Shown here piece by piece: positions 27,951 to 37,696 of a stretch of 64,000 nt of DNA (positions are counted from its first letter, which is position 1; each line of letters starts with the position of its first letter). Below the pieces are notes generated by a model, which saw nothing but the letters and a program-made list of their open reading frames with translations, did not search any database and was not told the origin of the DNA. This DNA comes from Candidatus Nitrotoga sp. HW29 (GTDB taxonomy: Bacteria > Pseudomonadota > Gammaproteobacteria > Burkholderiales > Gallionellaceae). The DNA is taken from the NCBI RefSeq assembly GCF_924101635.2, contig NZ_CAKMAA020000012.1, positions 17,992 through 81,991 of the forward strand, in the 5' to 3' direction. Made by a program: the position numbers and the translations under genes.

Positions 27951-29674
27951 GCTTTACCTTGCATGGCATTCCAGTTTCCAGTGGTATTGCCATCGGCCAT
28001 GCTCATCTTCTTTCGCACACTGTGTTGGAAGTTGTGCACTATGTGATGCCCAAATATTTGGTGCCTGAGGAAATTGCGCGCTTCGACGCTGCAATGGAAA
28101 GTACGCGCCAGGAATTGGTCGGCTTGCGCAGCAATCGTCCGATACATGCCGCCGCCGAATTCGATGCTTTTCTCGATCTGCATTTGATGATTTTGGCCGA
28201 TGAGCATATTGACCTGGCGTCGCGCAAAATGATAGAGCGCGAACAATGCAATGCAGAATGGGCGCTCAAGATACAGATGGATGCGCTGGTAGCTCAATTT
28301 GAGGCATTTGATGATGTCTATCTGCGTGAGCGTAAAACCGATGTAGTACAGGTAGTGGAGCGCGTGCTTAAGAAGCTTACCGGCCAGCCGGGCTATATAC
28401 CACCTGCCACCGTGCCTGGCGTGAAAATGATTTTAGTCGCGCACGATATTAGTCCGGCTGATTTAATTCAACTCAAACCACACCAATTTTCCGCCATTCT
28501 TACCGATTTGGGCGGTGCTACCTCGCACACCGCCATTATAGCGCGTGGCCTGAGTACGCCCTGTGTAGTGGGTTTGCACCGTGCGCGCCAGTTGATGCGT
28601 GAAAATGATCTGCTCATTGTGGATGGTGAGCAAGGTGTTGTTATTGTTAACCCGAATGAACAGGTTCTTGTTCAATACAAACAGCTTCAAAACCAATGGG
28701 AAGAAAAACGCAAAAAACTTAAATGCCTTAAATCCACGCCTGCCAATACTCTGGATGGTACCGCTATCGAGCTGCACGCGAATATTGAACTTCCACACGA
28801 CTTGGTGGAAGTTTATGAAAATGGGGCCACCGGTATAGGCTTATTTCGCAGCGAATTTTTGTTCCTGAATCGTGATGTCCTGCCGGATGAAGAAGAACAA
28901 TTCCTAGCTTATCGTACTGTGGCAGAAGAAATGAAAGGACTGCCTGTCACTATTCGTACCTTTGATCTTGGAGCGGACAAGCAGCTTAATGGCGCCCAAC
29001 GGGTTGCCAGCAACCCTGCATTGGGGTTACGCGCTATCCGACTGTGTCTGGCTGAGCCGCAATTGTTTCGTACCCAATTACGTGCCTTGTTACGTGCTTC
29101 GTATTATGGCAATGTAAAAATATTGATACCGATGCTTTCCGGTGTGTCGGAAATTAATCAGACCCTGCGATTCATCGGTTACGCCAAGCAAGGCTTGGAT
29201 GACGAAAATATTCCTTATAATCGTGAAATACAAATTGGCGGCATGATTGAAATTCCTGCCGCTGCGCTGGTGCTGGACGTATTTATCAAGAAGCTGGATT
29301 TCCTTTCTATCGGTACCAACGATTTGATTCAGTATACGTTGGCAATAGATCGCACAGATGAAGAGGTGGCCCATCTGTATGATCCGTTGCACCCCGCTGT
29401 TTTATACTTGCTGGCGCACATCATTGGTAGCGCCAACAAGGCAGGTATTCCAATTTCGGTATGCGGAGAAATGGCCGGTAATGCCGATTACGCTCGTCTG
29501 TTACTCGGCCTCGGCTTGCGCCAATTTTCCATGAACCCGGCGCAGCTGCTCAGTGTGAAACAGTGTGTACTCAACACAAGCCTGCCAGAGCTCGTTACGC
29601 TGACGGAAAGAATATTGCGTGCTAACGATCCTCTAAAAATACGTGAGTTGCTGGAAAAATTGAACGCCGCTTAA
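27947..29674 (+). CDS. ptsI: PTS enzyme I (phosphoenolpyruvate--protein phosphotransferase)
   Basis: A 575-residue enzyme I that takes phosphate from PEP and passes it to HPr. It shows the phosphohistidine motif GGATSHTAIIARG near residue 190 and the PEP-binding barrel motifs TGIGLFRSEFLFL, NPALGLRAIRLCL, IGTNDLIQYTLAIDR and SVCGEMAGN. Full length. The start overlaps the ptsH stop by four bases. EIIA, ptsH and ptsI form one tightly overlapped unit, probably with gshA upstream. Confidence 0.95.
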   Translation: MSFTLHGIPVSSGIAIGHAHLLSHTVLEVVHYVMPKYLVPEEIARFDAAMESTRQELVGLRSNRPIHAAAEFDAFLDLHLMILADEHIDLASRKMIEREQCNAEWALKIQMDALVAQFEAFDDVYLRERKTDVVQVVERVLKKLTGQPGYIPPATVPGVKMILVAHDISPADLIQLKPHQFSAILTDLGGATSHTAIIARGLSTPCVVGLHRARQLMRENDLLIVDGEQGVVIVNPNEQVLVQYKQLQNQWEEKRKKLKCLKSTPANTLDGTAIELHANIELPHDLVEVYENGATGIGLFRSEFLFLNRDVLPDEEEQFLAYRTVAEEMKGLPVTIRTFDLGADKQLNGAQRVASNPALGLRAIRLCLAEPQLFRTQLRALLRASYYGNVKILIPMLSGVSEINQTLRFIGYAKQGLDDENIPYNREIQIGGMIEIPAAALVLDVFIKKLDFLSIGTNDLIQYTLAIDRTDEEVAHLYDPLHPAVLYLLAHIIGSANKAGIPISVCGEMAGNADYARLLLGLGLRQFSMNPAQLLSVKQCVLNTSLPELVTLTERILRANDPLKIRELLEKLNAA

Positions 29675-29696
29675 GAAGTTGAGCAAAAAGAGTCAA

Positions 29697-30638
29697 TCAT
29701 CGAATTTCTTCAGCTTGAAGCGGTGCCACACCAGCTCGAATCACCGCTTCATCAAGGGCGGGAGAACACAGCTCGATGAAACGGTAGGCGAAGTTGCGCA
29801 GATAGTGCCCGTGCCGCAAAGCGATATAAGTAACATTCTTGCCGAACAAGTGTGTGCTGTCGAGTAATCGAAGCCCGGTATCCTTGGATGGATTGAATGC
29901 CATTGAGGCAATGATTCCAATACCCAGTCCCAGTTCTACATACGTCTTGATTACGTCCGCATCCAGTGCGGACATAACGATATCCGGCTCCAATCCTGCC
30001 GCCGCAAATGATTGGTCTAAGCCAGCTCTCCCCGTTAGGCCGTCGTGGTAGGTGACGATGGGATAATCCGCAACCGCTTCCAGCGAGATCGGATGAGTAT
30101 TGTCTAACGGATGTCCGACAGGCACAATGACCGCATGGTGCCAGGAATAAAAGGGAAATATATCGAGCCCGGTAACATCGGAAAGTGCTTCAGTGGCCAC
30201 GCCTATGTCTGCCTGGCCATCCAGCAACATGGAAACGATTTCATTAGGGCTGGCCTGGTGCAGCTTTAGATGCACTTTGGGAAACGCTTTCTTGAATTCT
30301 GTCACCACTCGAGGCAGGGCATAGCGTGCTTGGGTATGCGTGGCAACCAGGGTAAGACGACCTTCATTACGTCCGCTATATTGGTTAGCCAAATTCGTTA
30401 TATTTTTTGCATCCAATAGAATACGATTAACGATTCCTACAAGTTCACGCCCGGGCTCAGTTAATCCCAATAGTCGTTTGCCTTTGCGTACGAATAACTC
30501 AATGCCCAACTCATCCTCCAAGTCTTTAATATGCTTGGAGACGCCTGATTGAGAAGTGAACAGCGCGTTAGCCGCCTCGGTGAGATTGAAATTGCTGGCG
30601 ACCGTTTCGCGGATAATGCGCAATTGTTGAAAATTCAT
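29697..30638 (-). CDS. cysB: LysR-type sulfur regulator CysB
   Basis: A 313-residue LysR-family regulator with an N-terminal winged HTH (MNFQQLRIIRETVASNFNLT, then SQSGVSKHIKDLEDELG) and a periplasmic-binding-like effector domain (ASPNEIVSMLLDGQADIGVATEAL). The N-terminal sequence is that of CysB/Cbl. It normally activates sulfate uptake and cysteine genes under sulfur limitation. It lies 11 bases after cysA on the same strand with its own ggagg ribosome site, so it is probably the last gene of the cysTWA-cysB operon. Confidence 0.92.
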   Translation of the reverse strand: MNFQQLRIIRETVASNFNLTEAANALFTSQSGVSKHIKDLEDELGIELFVRKGKRLLGLTEPGRELVGIVNRILLDAKNITNLANQYSGRNEGRLTLVATHTQARYALPRVVTEFKKAFPKVHLKLHQASPNEIVSMLLDGQADIGVATEALSDVTGLDIFPFYSWHHAVIVPVGHPLDNTHPISLEAVADYPIVTYHDGLTGRAGLDQSFAAAGLEPDIVMSALDADVIKTYVELGLGIGIIASMAFNPSKDTGLRLLDSTHLFGKNVTYIALRHGHYLRNFAYRFIELCSPALDEAVIRAGVAPLQAEEIR

Positions 30639-30649
30639 GACTTCCTCCG

Positions 30650-31663
30650 TTATGCTTCGAATACTTTAATCTGGCGGGGCCAGATGAATATTTCGTCATT
30701 CACAGCTACTGGTGTGATGTTGAAGCGTTCGCGACTGAGCTCGATCTCCACCACTTCGCCGTCTTGCCCGATTGCCGCTTCCAGTCGTACCACCGACCCG
30801 ATGGCGCGCACTTGCTTCACCACTGCCGGCAGGGAAGATTGCTGCGGTATCAGACTGATGTCAATGTCATGCGGGCGTACGTAGGCCACGGCATCGCCCG
30901 GTTGTTGCGTCCAAAGAGCATGAGTCCGGCTGTGAAATAAATTTACATTGCCGATGAATTGATACACGAAAGGTGAGGTAGGATTGGCGTATACGTCATC
31001 GGGTGAGCCTACTTGCTCGATGTTGCCTTTGTTCATCACCACGATGCGGTCTGCCACTTCAAGGGCTTCTTCCTGATCGTGAGTGACGAATACGCTGGTG
31101 ATATGAAGTTCGTCATGCAGGCGACGCAACCAACGGCGTAGTTCTTTGCGGACCTTGGTATCCAGCGCGCCAAATGGCTCATCCAGCAGCAGGATCTGTG
31201 GTTCAACCGCTAATGCGCGTGCTAATGCAATGCGTTGTCGCTGGCCTCCAGAAAGCTGTGCCGGATAGCGATCCGCCAGCCAATCGAGTTGCACCAGTTG
31301 CAACAGCTCATGTACGCGGCGCTTGATCTCGGTTTCGGTGTGGCGTTCCTTTTTTGGCTTCACGCGGAGACCGAAAGCAACATTTTCGAACACGGTCATG
31401 TGGCGGAACAGCGCATAATGCTGGAACACGAAACCAACGTTGCGCTCACGGGCATCGCGCTGTTCCACATCTGTGCCATGAAACAGTATTTTGCCGGAAT
31501 TCTGTACGTCCAATCCGCCGATAATGCGCAGCAACGATGTTTTGCCACATCCGGAAGGGCCTAATAACGCAAGCAATTCGCCGCTATTTACTTCAAGATT
31601 GATGTTATTTAGCGCAGTAAAATTGCCGAACTGTTTATTCAAATTTTGAATCGTGATGCTCAT
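30650..31663 (-). CDS. cysA: sulfate/thiosulfate ABC transporter ATP-binding protein CysA
   Basis: The 337-residue ATPase of the sulfate importer. Walker [11 protein letters not shown]-loop FQHYALF, signature [15 protein letters not shown], Walker [13 protein letters not shown] and switch histidine [10 protein letters not shown] are all present. A C-terminal TOBE-like domain follows (residues about 240-337). Its start overlaps the cysW stop by four bases. Confidence 0.94.
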   Translation of the reverse strand: MSITIQNLNKQFGNFTALNNINLEVNSGELLALLGPSGCGKTSLLRIIGGLDVQNSGKILFHGTDVEQRDARERNVGFVFQHYALFRHMTVFENVAFGLRVKPKKERHTETEIKRRVHELLQLVQLDWLADRYPAQLSGGQRQRIALARALAVEPQILLLDEPFGALDTKVRKELRRWLRRLHDELHITSVFVTHDQEEALEVADRIVVMNKGNIEQVGSPDDVYANPTSPFVYQFIGNVNLFHSRTHALWTQQPGDAVAYVRPHDIDISLIPQQSSLPAVVKQVRAIGSVVRLEAAIGQDGEVVEIELSRERFNITPVAVNDEIFIWPRQIKVFEA

Positions 31664-32538
31664 TCCGTTTCTCCATGAGGAAGTCTGCTGCCATTGTTCA
31701 TGACCTTAAATTCCACGATCGACTTGGCGAGCAACGTAACCAACGCTAATAAGGCGAGTAGGGAAGCCACGCTGAAAGCTGCGACAAAGTTGTATTCGTT
31801 GTAAAGAATTTCTACGTGCAGCGGTATGGTGTTGGTCATGCCTCGAATGTGCCCGGACACCACTGACACCGCGCCAAATTCACCCATCGCACGGGCATTA
31901 CATAAAATTACCCCATACAGCAGACCCCATTTAATGTTGGGCACGGTGACGCGCCAAAAGGTTTGCCAGCCGGAAGCGCCGAGCGATATCGCCGCTTCTT
32001 CTTCCTCTTTGCCTTGTGCCTGCATCAGCGGAATTAACTCTCGTGCAATGAATGGGAAGGTAACGAAAATAGTGACTAAAACAATACCCGGCACAGCAAA
32101 AATTAGCTTGATGTCATGTTCTTGCAGCCACGGCCCGAACCAGCCTTGCGCACCGAACAATAGTACATAGATCAGACCGGACACTACCGGGCTGACGGCA
32201 AACGGCAAATCAATCAGTGTGATCAATACACTTTTTCCACGAAATTCGAATTTGGCAATGGCCCAAGCCGCCGCCACCCCAAACACCAGGTTGGCTGGCA
32301 CCGCAATAGCGGCTGCAATCAAGGTTAATTCGATCGCCGACCAAGCATCCGGGTCTTGCAATGCAGCCCAGTAAAGCGCCCAGCCTTTGCCCAGCGCTTC
32401 GTAGAACACGGCAAATAACGGTATGCCAAGAAAAAGCAACAAATAGAACAGTGCAACAGTGATGAGCACCAGCGTCACCGCTTTGGATTCATGTGTGGCG
32501 ATTTTTCGATTGTTAATCAATTGATGAGATGAAGACAT
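31660..32538 (-). CDS. cysW: sulfate ABC transporter permease CysW
   Basis: A 292-residue inner-membrane permease with about six helices and the ABC permease EAA-type loop [22 protein letters not shown]. It pairs with CysT to form the sulfate channel. Stop/start overlap of one base with cysT. Confidence 0.93.
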   Translation of the reverse strand: MSSSHQLINNRKIATHESKAVTLVLITVALFYLLLFLGIPLFAVFYEALGKGWALYWAALQDPDAWSAIELTLIAAAIAVPANLVFGVAAAWAIAKFEFRGKSVLITLIDLPFAVSPVVSGLIYVLLFGAQGWFGPWLQEHDIKLIFAVPGIVLVTIFVTFPFIARELIPLMQAQGKEEEEAAISLGASGWQTFWRVTVPNIKWGLLYGVILCNARAMGEFGAVSVVSGHIRGMTNTIPLHVEILYNEYNFVAAFSVASLLALLALVTLLAKSIVEFKVMNNGSRLPHGETE

Positions 32539-33368
32539 TATCTAATTTCCCGGCGGTTGCTCCACCACTGCAAGCCATTGATAGCCAATAACAGGGTGAA
32601 TGAAATGATCAGCATGACCAAGGCAATTGCCGTGGCACCGGCATAATCGTATTGCTCCAGTTTGGCGACGATCAGCAATGGCGCGATTTCTGAAATGAAC
32701 GGCATATTGCCCGCAATGAAAATGACTGAACCATATTCACCAATCGAGCGAGCGAAAGCTAATGCGAAACCCGTCAGCAAAGCAGGATATATAGAAGGAA
32801 AAATTACGCGACGGAATACATCCCAGCGACTTGCACCCAAGCTTGCGGCTGCCTCTTCTATTTCGACCTCAACATCAGCCAGTACTGGTTGTACCGTGCG
32901 CACCACGAAGGGCAAGCCGATGAAAGTGAGCGCCACCACTATGCCGAGCGGGGTGTACGCTATCTTGATGTTATGTTCGGCAAAGTACTGACCGATCCAG
33001 CCATTCGGTGCATACAGCATGGCTAGCGTGATGCCCGCTACGGCGGTAGGCAAGGCGAATGGCAAATCCACCAATGCGTCCACTATGCGTTTACCGGGGA
33101 AGGTATAGCGCACCAGTACCCATGCGACTATCAGGCCAAAAATGGCATTTAGTACCGCGGCAGCAAAGGAAGCAACAAAGGTAACACGCAGCGAGGCCAG
33201 CACCCGATCGCCTGTCGCTACTTCCCAAAAACCGTCCCAGCCTAGAATCGCTGTTTTGAAAAACAGGGAAGATAGCGGAATCAGGACGAGCAACGAGAGA
33301 TACAAAAGTGTGAAGCCAAGTGCCAGATTGAATCCTGGTAGCACGCTGTGCGCTTTGAATGGCGCCAT
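32538..33368 (-). CDS. cysT: sulfate ABC transporter permease CysT
   Basis: A 276-residue permease with six helices and the EAA-type loop [21 protein letters not shown]. First gene of the cysT-cysW-cysA-cysB operon. The usual binding-protein gene (cysP/sbp) is not in front of it; a sulfate-binding protein is encoded far away at 57052. Confidence 0.93.
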   Translation of the reverse strand: MAPFKAHSVLPGFNLALGFTLLYLSLLVLIPLSSLFFKTAILGWDGFWEVATGDRVLASLRVTFVASFAAAVLNAIFGLIVAWVLVRYTFPGKRIVDALVDLPFALPTAVAGITLAMLYAPNGWIGQYFAEHNIKIAYTPLGIVVALTFIGLPFVVRTVQPVLADVEVEIEEAAASLGASRWDVFRRVIFPSIYPALLTGFALAFARSIGEYGSVIFIAGNMPFISEIAPLLIVAKLEQYDYAGATAIALVMLIISFTLLLAINGLQWWSNRREIR

Positions 33369-33841
33369 TAAATTATCCTTTAATCAAATCAGCCGTGCAG
33401 TGTATAGACGCCAGGAACATAGTAAAAATCATAAATTCAGCTTTGCTTATCGTATTTGAGAATAAGCACGATATGCAGAGATGCACACCTAACAGAATGT
33501 ATGGGTGTCAGATATTTAATTTCCTGTTATTTTTATTAAAGATTGCTATTCTGCTTGCCAGTAAGTTGATTGGAATGAATGGTTTTGGAAATTTAATCTG
33601 GAATTGAATGTGGCCGGGAACGAGCTGCAGCAACCAATATCTTGAATTTTGAATTCTTCCGTGCAGCCGCCCCGTCAAATAAACTGAGTACAATGTGATT
33701 GTGCTCGGATTCACTCTTATCACCTTCGAGGTGCAGGTGTGACCTAGCCCGATAAGTTGATAAGCATGATCAATCATTCATAAATTGCTTGAGATAGTGA
33801 GTAGCTCTTCATCAAAATAAAAATAGATAAGGAGAAATATC
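33369..33841. other. intergenic region between divergent cysT and small secreted protein
   Basis: About 470 AT-rich bases. Promoters for the cys operon and for the gene at 33842 should lie here; CysB sites are too degenerate to call by eye. No other gene seen. Confidence 0.4.
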
Positions 33842-34159
33842 ATGTCACCAGGAATTAAAATAAGACCATTGCAAGCCGCAGCAATTGCGGTGTTAGTAAT
33901 GCTCGTTGATATAAATTTTACACGCCCTGCAAATGCAGCAACCGAGACGAAAGATAGTCAGACCGAACTGCATATGAGCGATCTTCCTAAAAATAAAAAA
34001 AGTGGGCAGAGCTACTCGTCCTATGAATATGGAACGCATGGTAAGAGTCAATCACCAATAAAAATTACTGACCCTTATTCACCATATGGCAACCCTTACA
34101 GCAATACGCCGACTAACAATCCTTACGCCTTACAGGTACCTGTTAATAAGGCAAAATGA
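33842..34159 (+). CDS. small secreted protein with PY-rich tail
   Basis: A 105-residue protein with an N-terminal signal peptide (LQAAAIAVLVMLVDI...RPANAA) and a hydrophilic mature part. The tail has a loose repeat of Pro-Tyr and Asn-Pro-Tyr (DPYSPYGNPYSN, then NNPYALQV). Strong ribosome site (aaggaga). I do not recognise a family with known function. It lies 28 bases before the zinc-ribbon ORF on the same strand. Confidence 0.6.
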   Translation: MSPGIKIRPLQAAAIAVLVMLVDINFTRPANAATETKDSQTELHMSDLPKNKKSGQSYSSYEYGTHGKSQSPIKITDPYSPYGNPYSNTPTNNPYALQVPVNKAK

Positions 34160-34187
34160 ACCGTATATCGTTTGCACAGGAAATGTA

Positions 34188-34439
34188 ATGTCGCTTGAAT
34201 TTATGCTTCAAGAAATGTTGCAACAAATTCGAGTTCGGGGTGGTGTAGAAACCCATGTTGATGCATATTTGATCGAGTGGCGTAGCGCTATTAAGAGTTT
34301 TGGGAAGCCTTTACCGTGTCCCGTTTGTTTTTTGAAAGGTGCGATTCAACGCCTAAATTATCTGGATGACGAAAAAGGCGTCGGTAAAGTCAGGTGTGCA
34401 CGTTGTCGTAAGTATTTTGTGTTTATAAACACAATGTAA
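34188..34439 (+). CDS. small zinc-ribbon protein
   Basis: An 83-residue protein. The ATG at 34188, with aggaaa upstream, is preferred over an in-frame codon at 34086 that lies inside the preceding gene. Two CxxC knuckles, CPVC and CARC, 25-30 residues apart suggest a zinc ribbon in the second half; the first half is helical (MSLEFMLQEMLQQIRVRGG). Function unknown; it could bind nucleic acid or protein. Confidence 0.6.
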   Translation: MSLEFMLQEMLQQIRVRGGVETHVDAYLIEWRSAIKSFGKPLPCPVCFLKGAIQRLNYLDDEKGVGKVRCARCRKYFVFINTM

Positions 34440-34897
34440 CGATTTACGAGTAATTTAGTTAATCTCGGTTATTCTCATTAAAGATTTGTAATCTACTTCA
34501 TCTCTGTCTAAAAAATAGAACTCCATTCATTTGCACGAAAACTTGAAGCTGTTTTCATCTATTATTAGAATCATTCATCTTTCAAATAAATAGGCATTTT
34601 ATGAAAGATTGGATCCCGGTATTTTTTGCGATATGCTCGGTTATCATTATTTTTCTACTGGTAATCGTTACTGCGGTTAAGCTCACCAATTAATCTTTTA
34701 GTGTTAAATTTTCCCGTCGTTTTACGGATAAGTATTTTGAATAAGCGAACAGTTGTGGGATGGTGAATCTGAACGGAAGATTTTTAGCAAAATCGGTTGG
34801 GATACATAGAGGAACCATGATAGACAAGTACGTAAAGAATCAAGGCAATGAGTATTATAAATTGCATTCGAGCCATCAGCTTGGCCGGTTTTGAGAT
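34440..34897. other. intergenic region with one possible micro-ORF
   Basis: Apart from the 30-codon ORF at 34601, this AT-rich stretch shows no gene, tRNA or clear terminator. Confidence 0.35.
34601..34693 (+). CDS. possible single-helix membrane micro-protein, 30 residues
   Basis: The ORF begins MKDWIPVFFAICSV, is almost entirely one hydrophobic helix and ends VKLTN. Its Lys/Asp N-terminus and single helix look like known small bacterial membrane proteins. The ribosome site is weak (taggc). It is too short for firm support. Confidence 0.3.
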   Translation: MKDWIPVFFAICSVIIIFLLVIVTAVKLTN

Positions 34898-35725
34898 ATG
34901 TGCGAACTGCTCGGCATGAACTGCAATGTGCCTACTGATATTTGTTTTTCGTTTACTGGCTTTCAGAGACGAGGCGGAGGAACGAGTATACATGCCGACG
35001 GCTGGGGTATCGCTTTTTTTGAAGGCAAGGGAGTGCGATTATTCCTGGATCCAAAACCTTCAGCCCAATCACCTATCGCTGAACTGGTGCGCAATTATCC
35101 CATTCAATCGCTTAACGCCATTGCGCATATTCGTAAGGCAACGCAAGGCTTGGTATCGTTGGAAAATACCCATCCTTTTGTGCGCGAGTTGTGGGGTCAG
35201 TACTGGGTGTTTGCGCACAACGGTAATCTGCCGCAATTTCAGCCGGAGTTATATGGCAGCTTTATTCCTGTGGGAAACACTGATAGTGAACGTATTTTTT
35301 GCTGGTTGCTGCAAAGTTTGAGAATTCGTTTCAATGATACACCGCCAACGCGTGACGTTCTGTTTGCCGCATTGCATGAGCTAACCGATCAGCTTGCTGG
35401 CATGGGCATCTTTAACTATCTATTGTCTAACGGTGAATGCCTTTTTGCGCATTGTTCTACCGAACTAAACTATCTTATTCGCCATAGTCCATTCAATGTG
35501 GCGCATCTCAAGGATGAGGATATGACAGTCGACTTTAGCCACGTGACTACGCCTAATGATCGCGTGGCTATCATCGCCACCGTGCCGCTGACTGACAACG
35601 AACCGTGGCAAGTTATGGTGCCGGGCACATTGTGGATGTTCCATGAGGGTGAAGCGATCGCAAAACTTGTTACGACTCCTAGCCCGATAAAATCGCTGGC
35701 TGAAGATTTGCGTATCACTAATTAA
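34898..35725 (+). CDS. class II glutamine amidotransferase, YafJ type
   Basis: A 275-residue Ntn-type amidotransferase domain protein. The nucleophile is Cys2, exposed after Met removal (MCELLGMN), which fixes the start. Other motifs: DGWGIAFFEG, HIRKATQG, FAHNGNL and GNTDSERIF, all in the usual order. No synthase domain is attached, as in E. coli YafJ; the physiological acceptor is not established. Single gene, convergent with ald. Confidence 0.88.
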   Translation: MCELLGMNCNVPTDICFSFTGFQRRGGGTSIHADGWGIAFFEGKGVRLFLDPKPSAQSPIAELVRNYPIQSLNAIAHIRKATQGLVSLENTHPFVRELWGQYWVFAHNGNLPQFQPELYGSFIPVGNTDSERIFCWLLQSLRIRFNDTPPTRDVLFAALHELTDQLAGMGIFNYLLSNGECLFAHCSTELNYLIRHSPFNVAHLKDEDMTVDFSHVTTPNDRVAIIATVPLTDNEPWQVMVPGTLWMFHEGEAIAKLVTTPSPIKSLAEDLRITN

Positions 35726-35733
35726 TCAAGGGA

Positions 35734-36849
35734 TTAATCGAGAAAGTTTTCCGGTGTATGGGCAAGCATTCCGAATGCCTGCGCGACTGCGTGATGAGTG
35801 ATTTTTCCATTCATGATATTGAGTCCTTTGCGTAACGCAGCGTTATCTTTTAGTGCCTGTTTCCAGCCTTTATTTGCCAATTGCAGCACATAAGGCAACG
35901 TTGCATTGGTTAGCGCCAGCGTGGAAGTGCGGGGTAGGGCGCCGGGCATATTTGCCACAGCATAGTGAATGACCCCTTCGACCACATAAATCGGGTTCTC
36001 GTGTGTGGTGGGATGGGTCGTTTCAATGCAACCGCCTTGATCTACTGCAACATCCACGATCACCGAGCCTTGGCGCATGATCTTAAGATCATCGTAGCGT
36101 ATCAACTTGGGTGCAATGGCCCCGGTGATTAGCACGCCGCCGATGACAAGATCGGCGGTGGCAATCTGTTCCAGCAGATTATAGCGATTGGAAAAAACCA
36201 ACTGTACGTTAGCGGGCATGATATCGCTCAGGTAGCGTAGCCGCTCCAGTGAAATGTCGAGGATGGTGACACGTGCGCCCAGACCTGCCGCCATTTTGGC
36301 GGCATTCATACCCACTACGCCGCCGCCGAGAACGACAACATGCGCGGGTGGCACACCGGGAACGCCTCCTAACAAAACGCCCCGCCCCCCATATAATTTT
36401 TCAAGGTATTTTGCCCCTTCGTGTATGGCCATGCGTCCGGCGACTTCAGACATGGGTGTAAGCAGTGGTAGTTCGCGTGTGGGCAATTCAATCGTTTCAT
36501 AAGCGATGCAGGTTGCACCAGAACCCAGATGTGCCCGGGTTAGTTTTTCATTTGCGGAAAAATGAAAATAGGTGAACAGCGTTTGACCAGGCTTGATGTG
36601 CGGCCACTCTGACTCAATCGGCTCTTTAACTTTCACGATCAGATCGGCATCCGCCCATATTGTATGGACATCGGAAACGATGCGTGCCCCTACCGCAAGA
36701 TACTGCTCGTCACTGAAACCACTACCAAATCCTGCACCAGCTTCGACCAGCACAGAATGCCCGGCCGCAATAAGTGATTCTGCGCCGGATGGAACCAGTG
36801 CGACACGGCTTTCGTTTGCTTTGATTTCTTTGGGTATGCCGATTTTCAA
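35734..36849 (-). CDS. ald: alanine dehydrogenase
   Basis: A 371-residue NAD-dependent enzyme that interconverts alanine and pyruvate plus ammonium. Motifs: KIGIPKEIKANESRVAL at the start, YFHFSANEKLT with the active-site histidine, and the Rossmann motif VVLGGGVVGMNAAKMAAGLG. The start codon is TTG at 36849, with gaggt seven bases upstream. Whether the alanine made here feeds the siderophore locus is unknown, although vibrioferrin contains alanine. Confidence 0.93.
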   Translation of the reverse strand: MKIGIPKEIKANESRVALVPSGAESLIAAGHSVLVEAGAGFGSGFSDEQYLAVGARIVSDVHTIWADADLIVKVKEPIESEWPHIKPGQTLFTYFHFSANEKLTRAHLGSGATCIAYETIELPTRELPLLTPMSEVAGRMAIHEGAKYLEKLYGGRGVLLGGVPGVPPAHVVVLGGGVVGMNAAKMAAGLGARVTILDISLERLRYLSDIMPANVQLVFSNRYNLLEQIATADLVIGGVLITGAIAPKLIRYDDLKIMRQGSVIVDVAVDQGGCIETTHPTTHENPIYVVEGVIHYAVANMPGALPRTSTLALTNATLPYVLQLANKGWKQALKDNAALRKGLNIMNGKITHHAVAQAFGMLAHTPENFLD

Positions 36850-36868
36850 GTGATTACCTCATCCCAAT

Positions 36869-37696
36869 TTAATCTTGAGCAAACTCGATAATTTTTTGGG
36901 TTTGTTGATCGGGTATGACTACCACATCATTCGCGGTTATTTTCTGAGTAATTTCCTGAAACATTTCAAAGCGCCTACCATCATTTTCGGTTGGCCCCTG
37001 CACCGGGAACAGAATTCGATCCGGCAATAATTTCAAAGCCCGCAATTTTTCTACTTTTCCCAACCAGGCCCAGCCGTGATCGTAGATTTGCGCGGGGTCT
37101 TCGTGCGCCAGATGCAGGGGCTTAATCGCCTTCACTGCGCGCCCATTCTCTCGATGTACAAAGGGTAGGCGCGTATGATAGACGGCAGCATCCCCCAATG
37201 TCTCGGGGCGATATTGCTTGTCCAGCTTTGCGTCCGTCAAAATCCTACGCACATTTTTTTCCAGTAACTGTTCCTGATAAGCCTTGGTCGCAAAATTGCG
37301 TTCCACATAATGACCGAACAATTCATCGAATTTTTGTACCGGATCGTCGGCCAGCACCACACGCACCGCATCAAAGCGCATCATGGCCTCGCGTGGGCGC
37401 GTCAGCTCGGCAAACAGTTGACGAGCCAAATCTGTATTTATCCGGTTCTCTTGTTTTGGATCAAGCCAGTTACGGATACGTTTTAGTTCTTGCTTGAAAT
37501 CGTTGGTGGCGCGGCGATAGATGCCTGCATCTAATTCCTCGAAAAATGATGTGATGCGGCGGATATGCCGTAATAATCTGAACTCGAATAACCCGGCATC
37601 CGGGCACAACATCACGATGCCCACATTGGCAAACTCGCCAGTTTCCAAATAAGGTAGGAAGCGGACGATAGCGTACTGACAGGCGTATTTATTCAT
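36869..37696 (-). CDS. DUF3037 family protein
   Basis: A 275-residue protein. I start it at the ATG at 37696 (MNKYACQYAIVRFLPYLETG), which has a ggagg site eight bases upstream and overlaps the HipA-like stop by one base (TGATG). The N-terminal RFLPYLETGEFANVGIVM is the DUF3037 signature. The domain function is unknown, but it is found repeatedly next to HipA-like kinases. No catalytic motif is obvious to me. The coupling argues that the two products act together in equal amounts. Confidence 0.85.
   Translation of the reverse strand: MNKYACQYAIVRFLPYLETGEFANVGIVMLCPDAGLFEFRLLRHIRRITSFFEELDAGIYRRATNDFKQELKRIRNWLDPKQENRINTDLARQLFAELTRPREAMMRFDAVRVVLADDPVQKFDELFGHYVERNFATKAYQEQLLEKNVRRILTDAKLDKQYRPETLGDAAVYHTRLPFVHRENGRAVKAIKPLHLAHEDPAQIYDHGWAWLGKVEKLRALKLLPDRILFPVQGPTENDGRRFEMFQEITQKITANDVVVIPDQQTQKIIEFAQD

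Noticed and set aside
33700..33745. Another possible IS30-like end (ggattcact ... gaggtgca)
   Set aside because: Only two short blocks match and their spacing differs from the real ends; chance similarity is likely.
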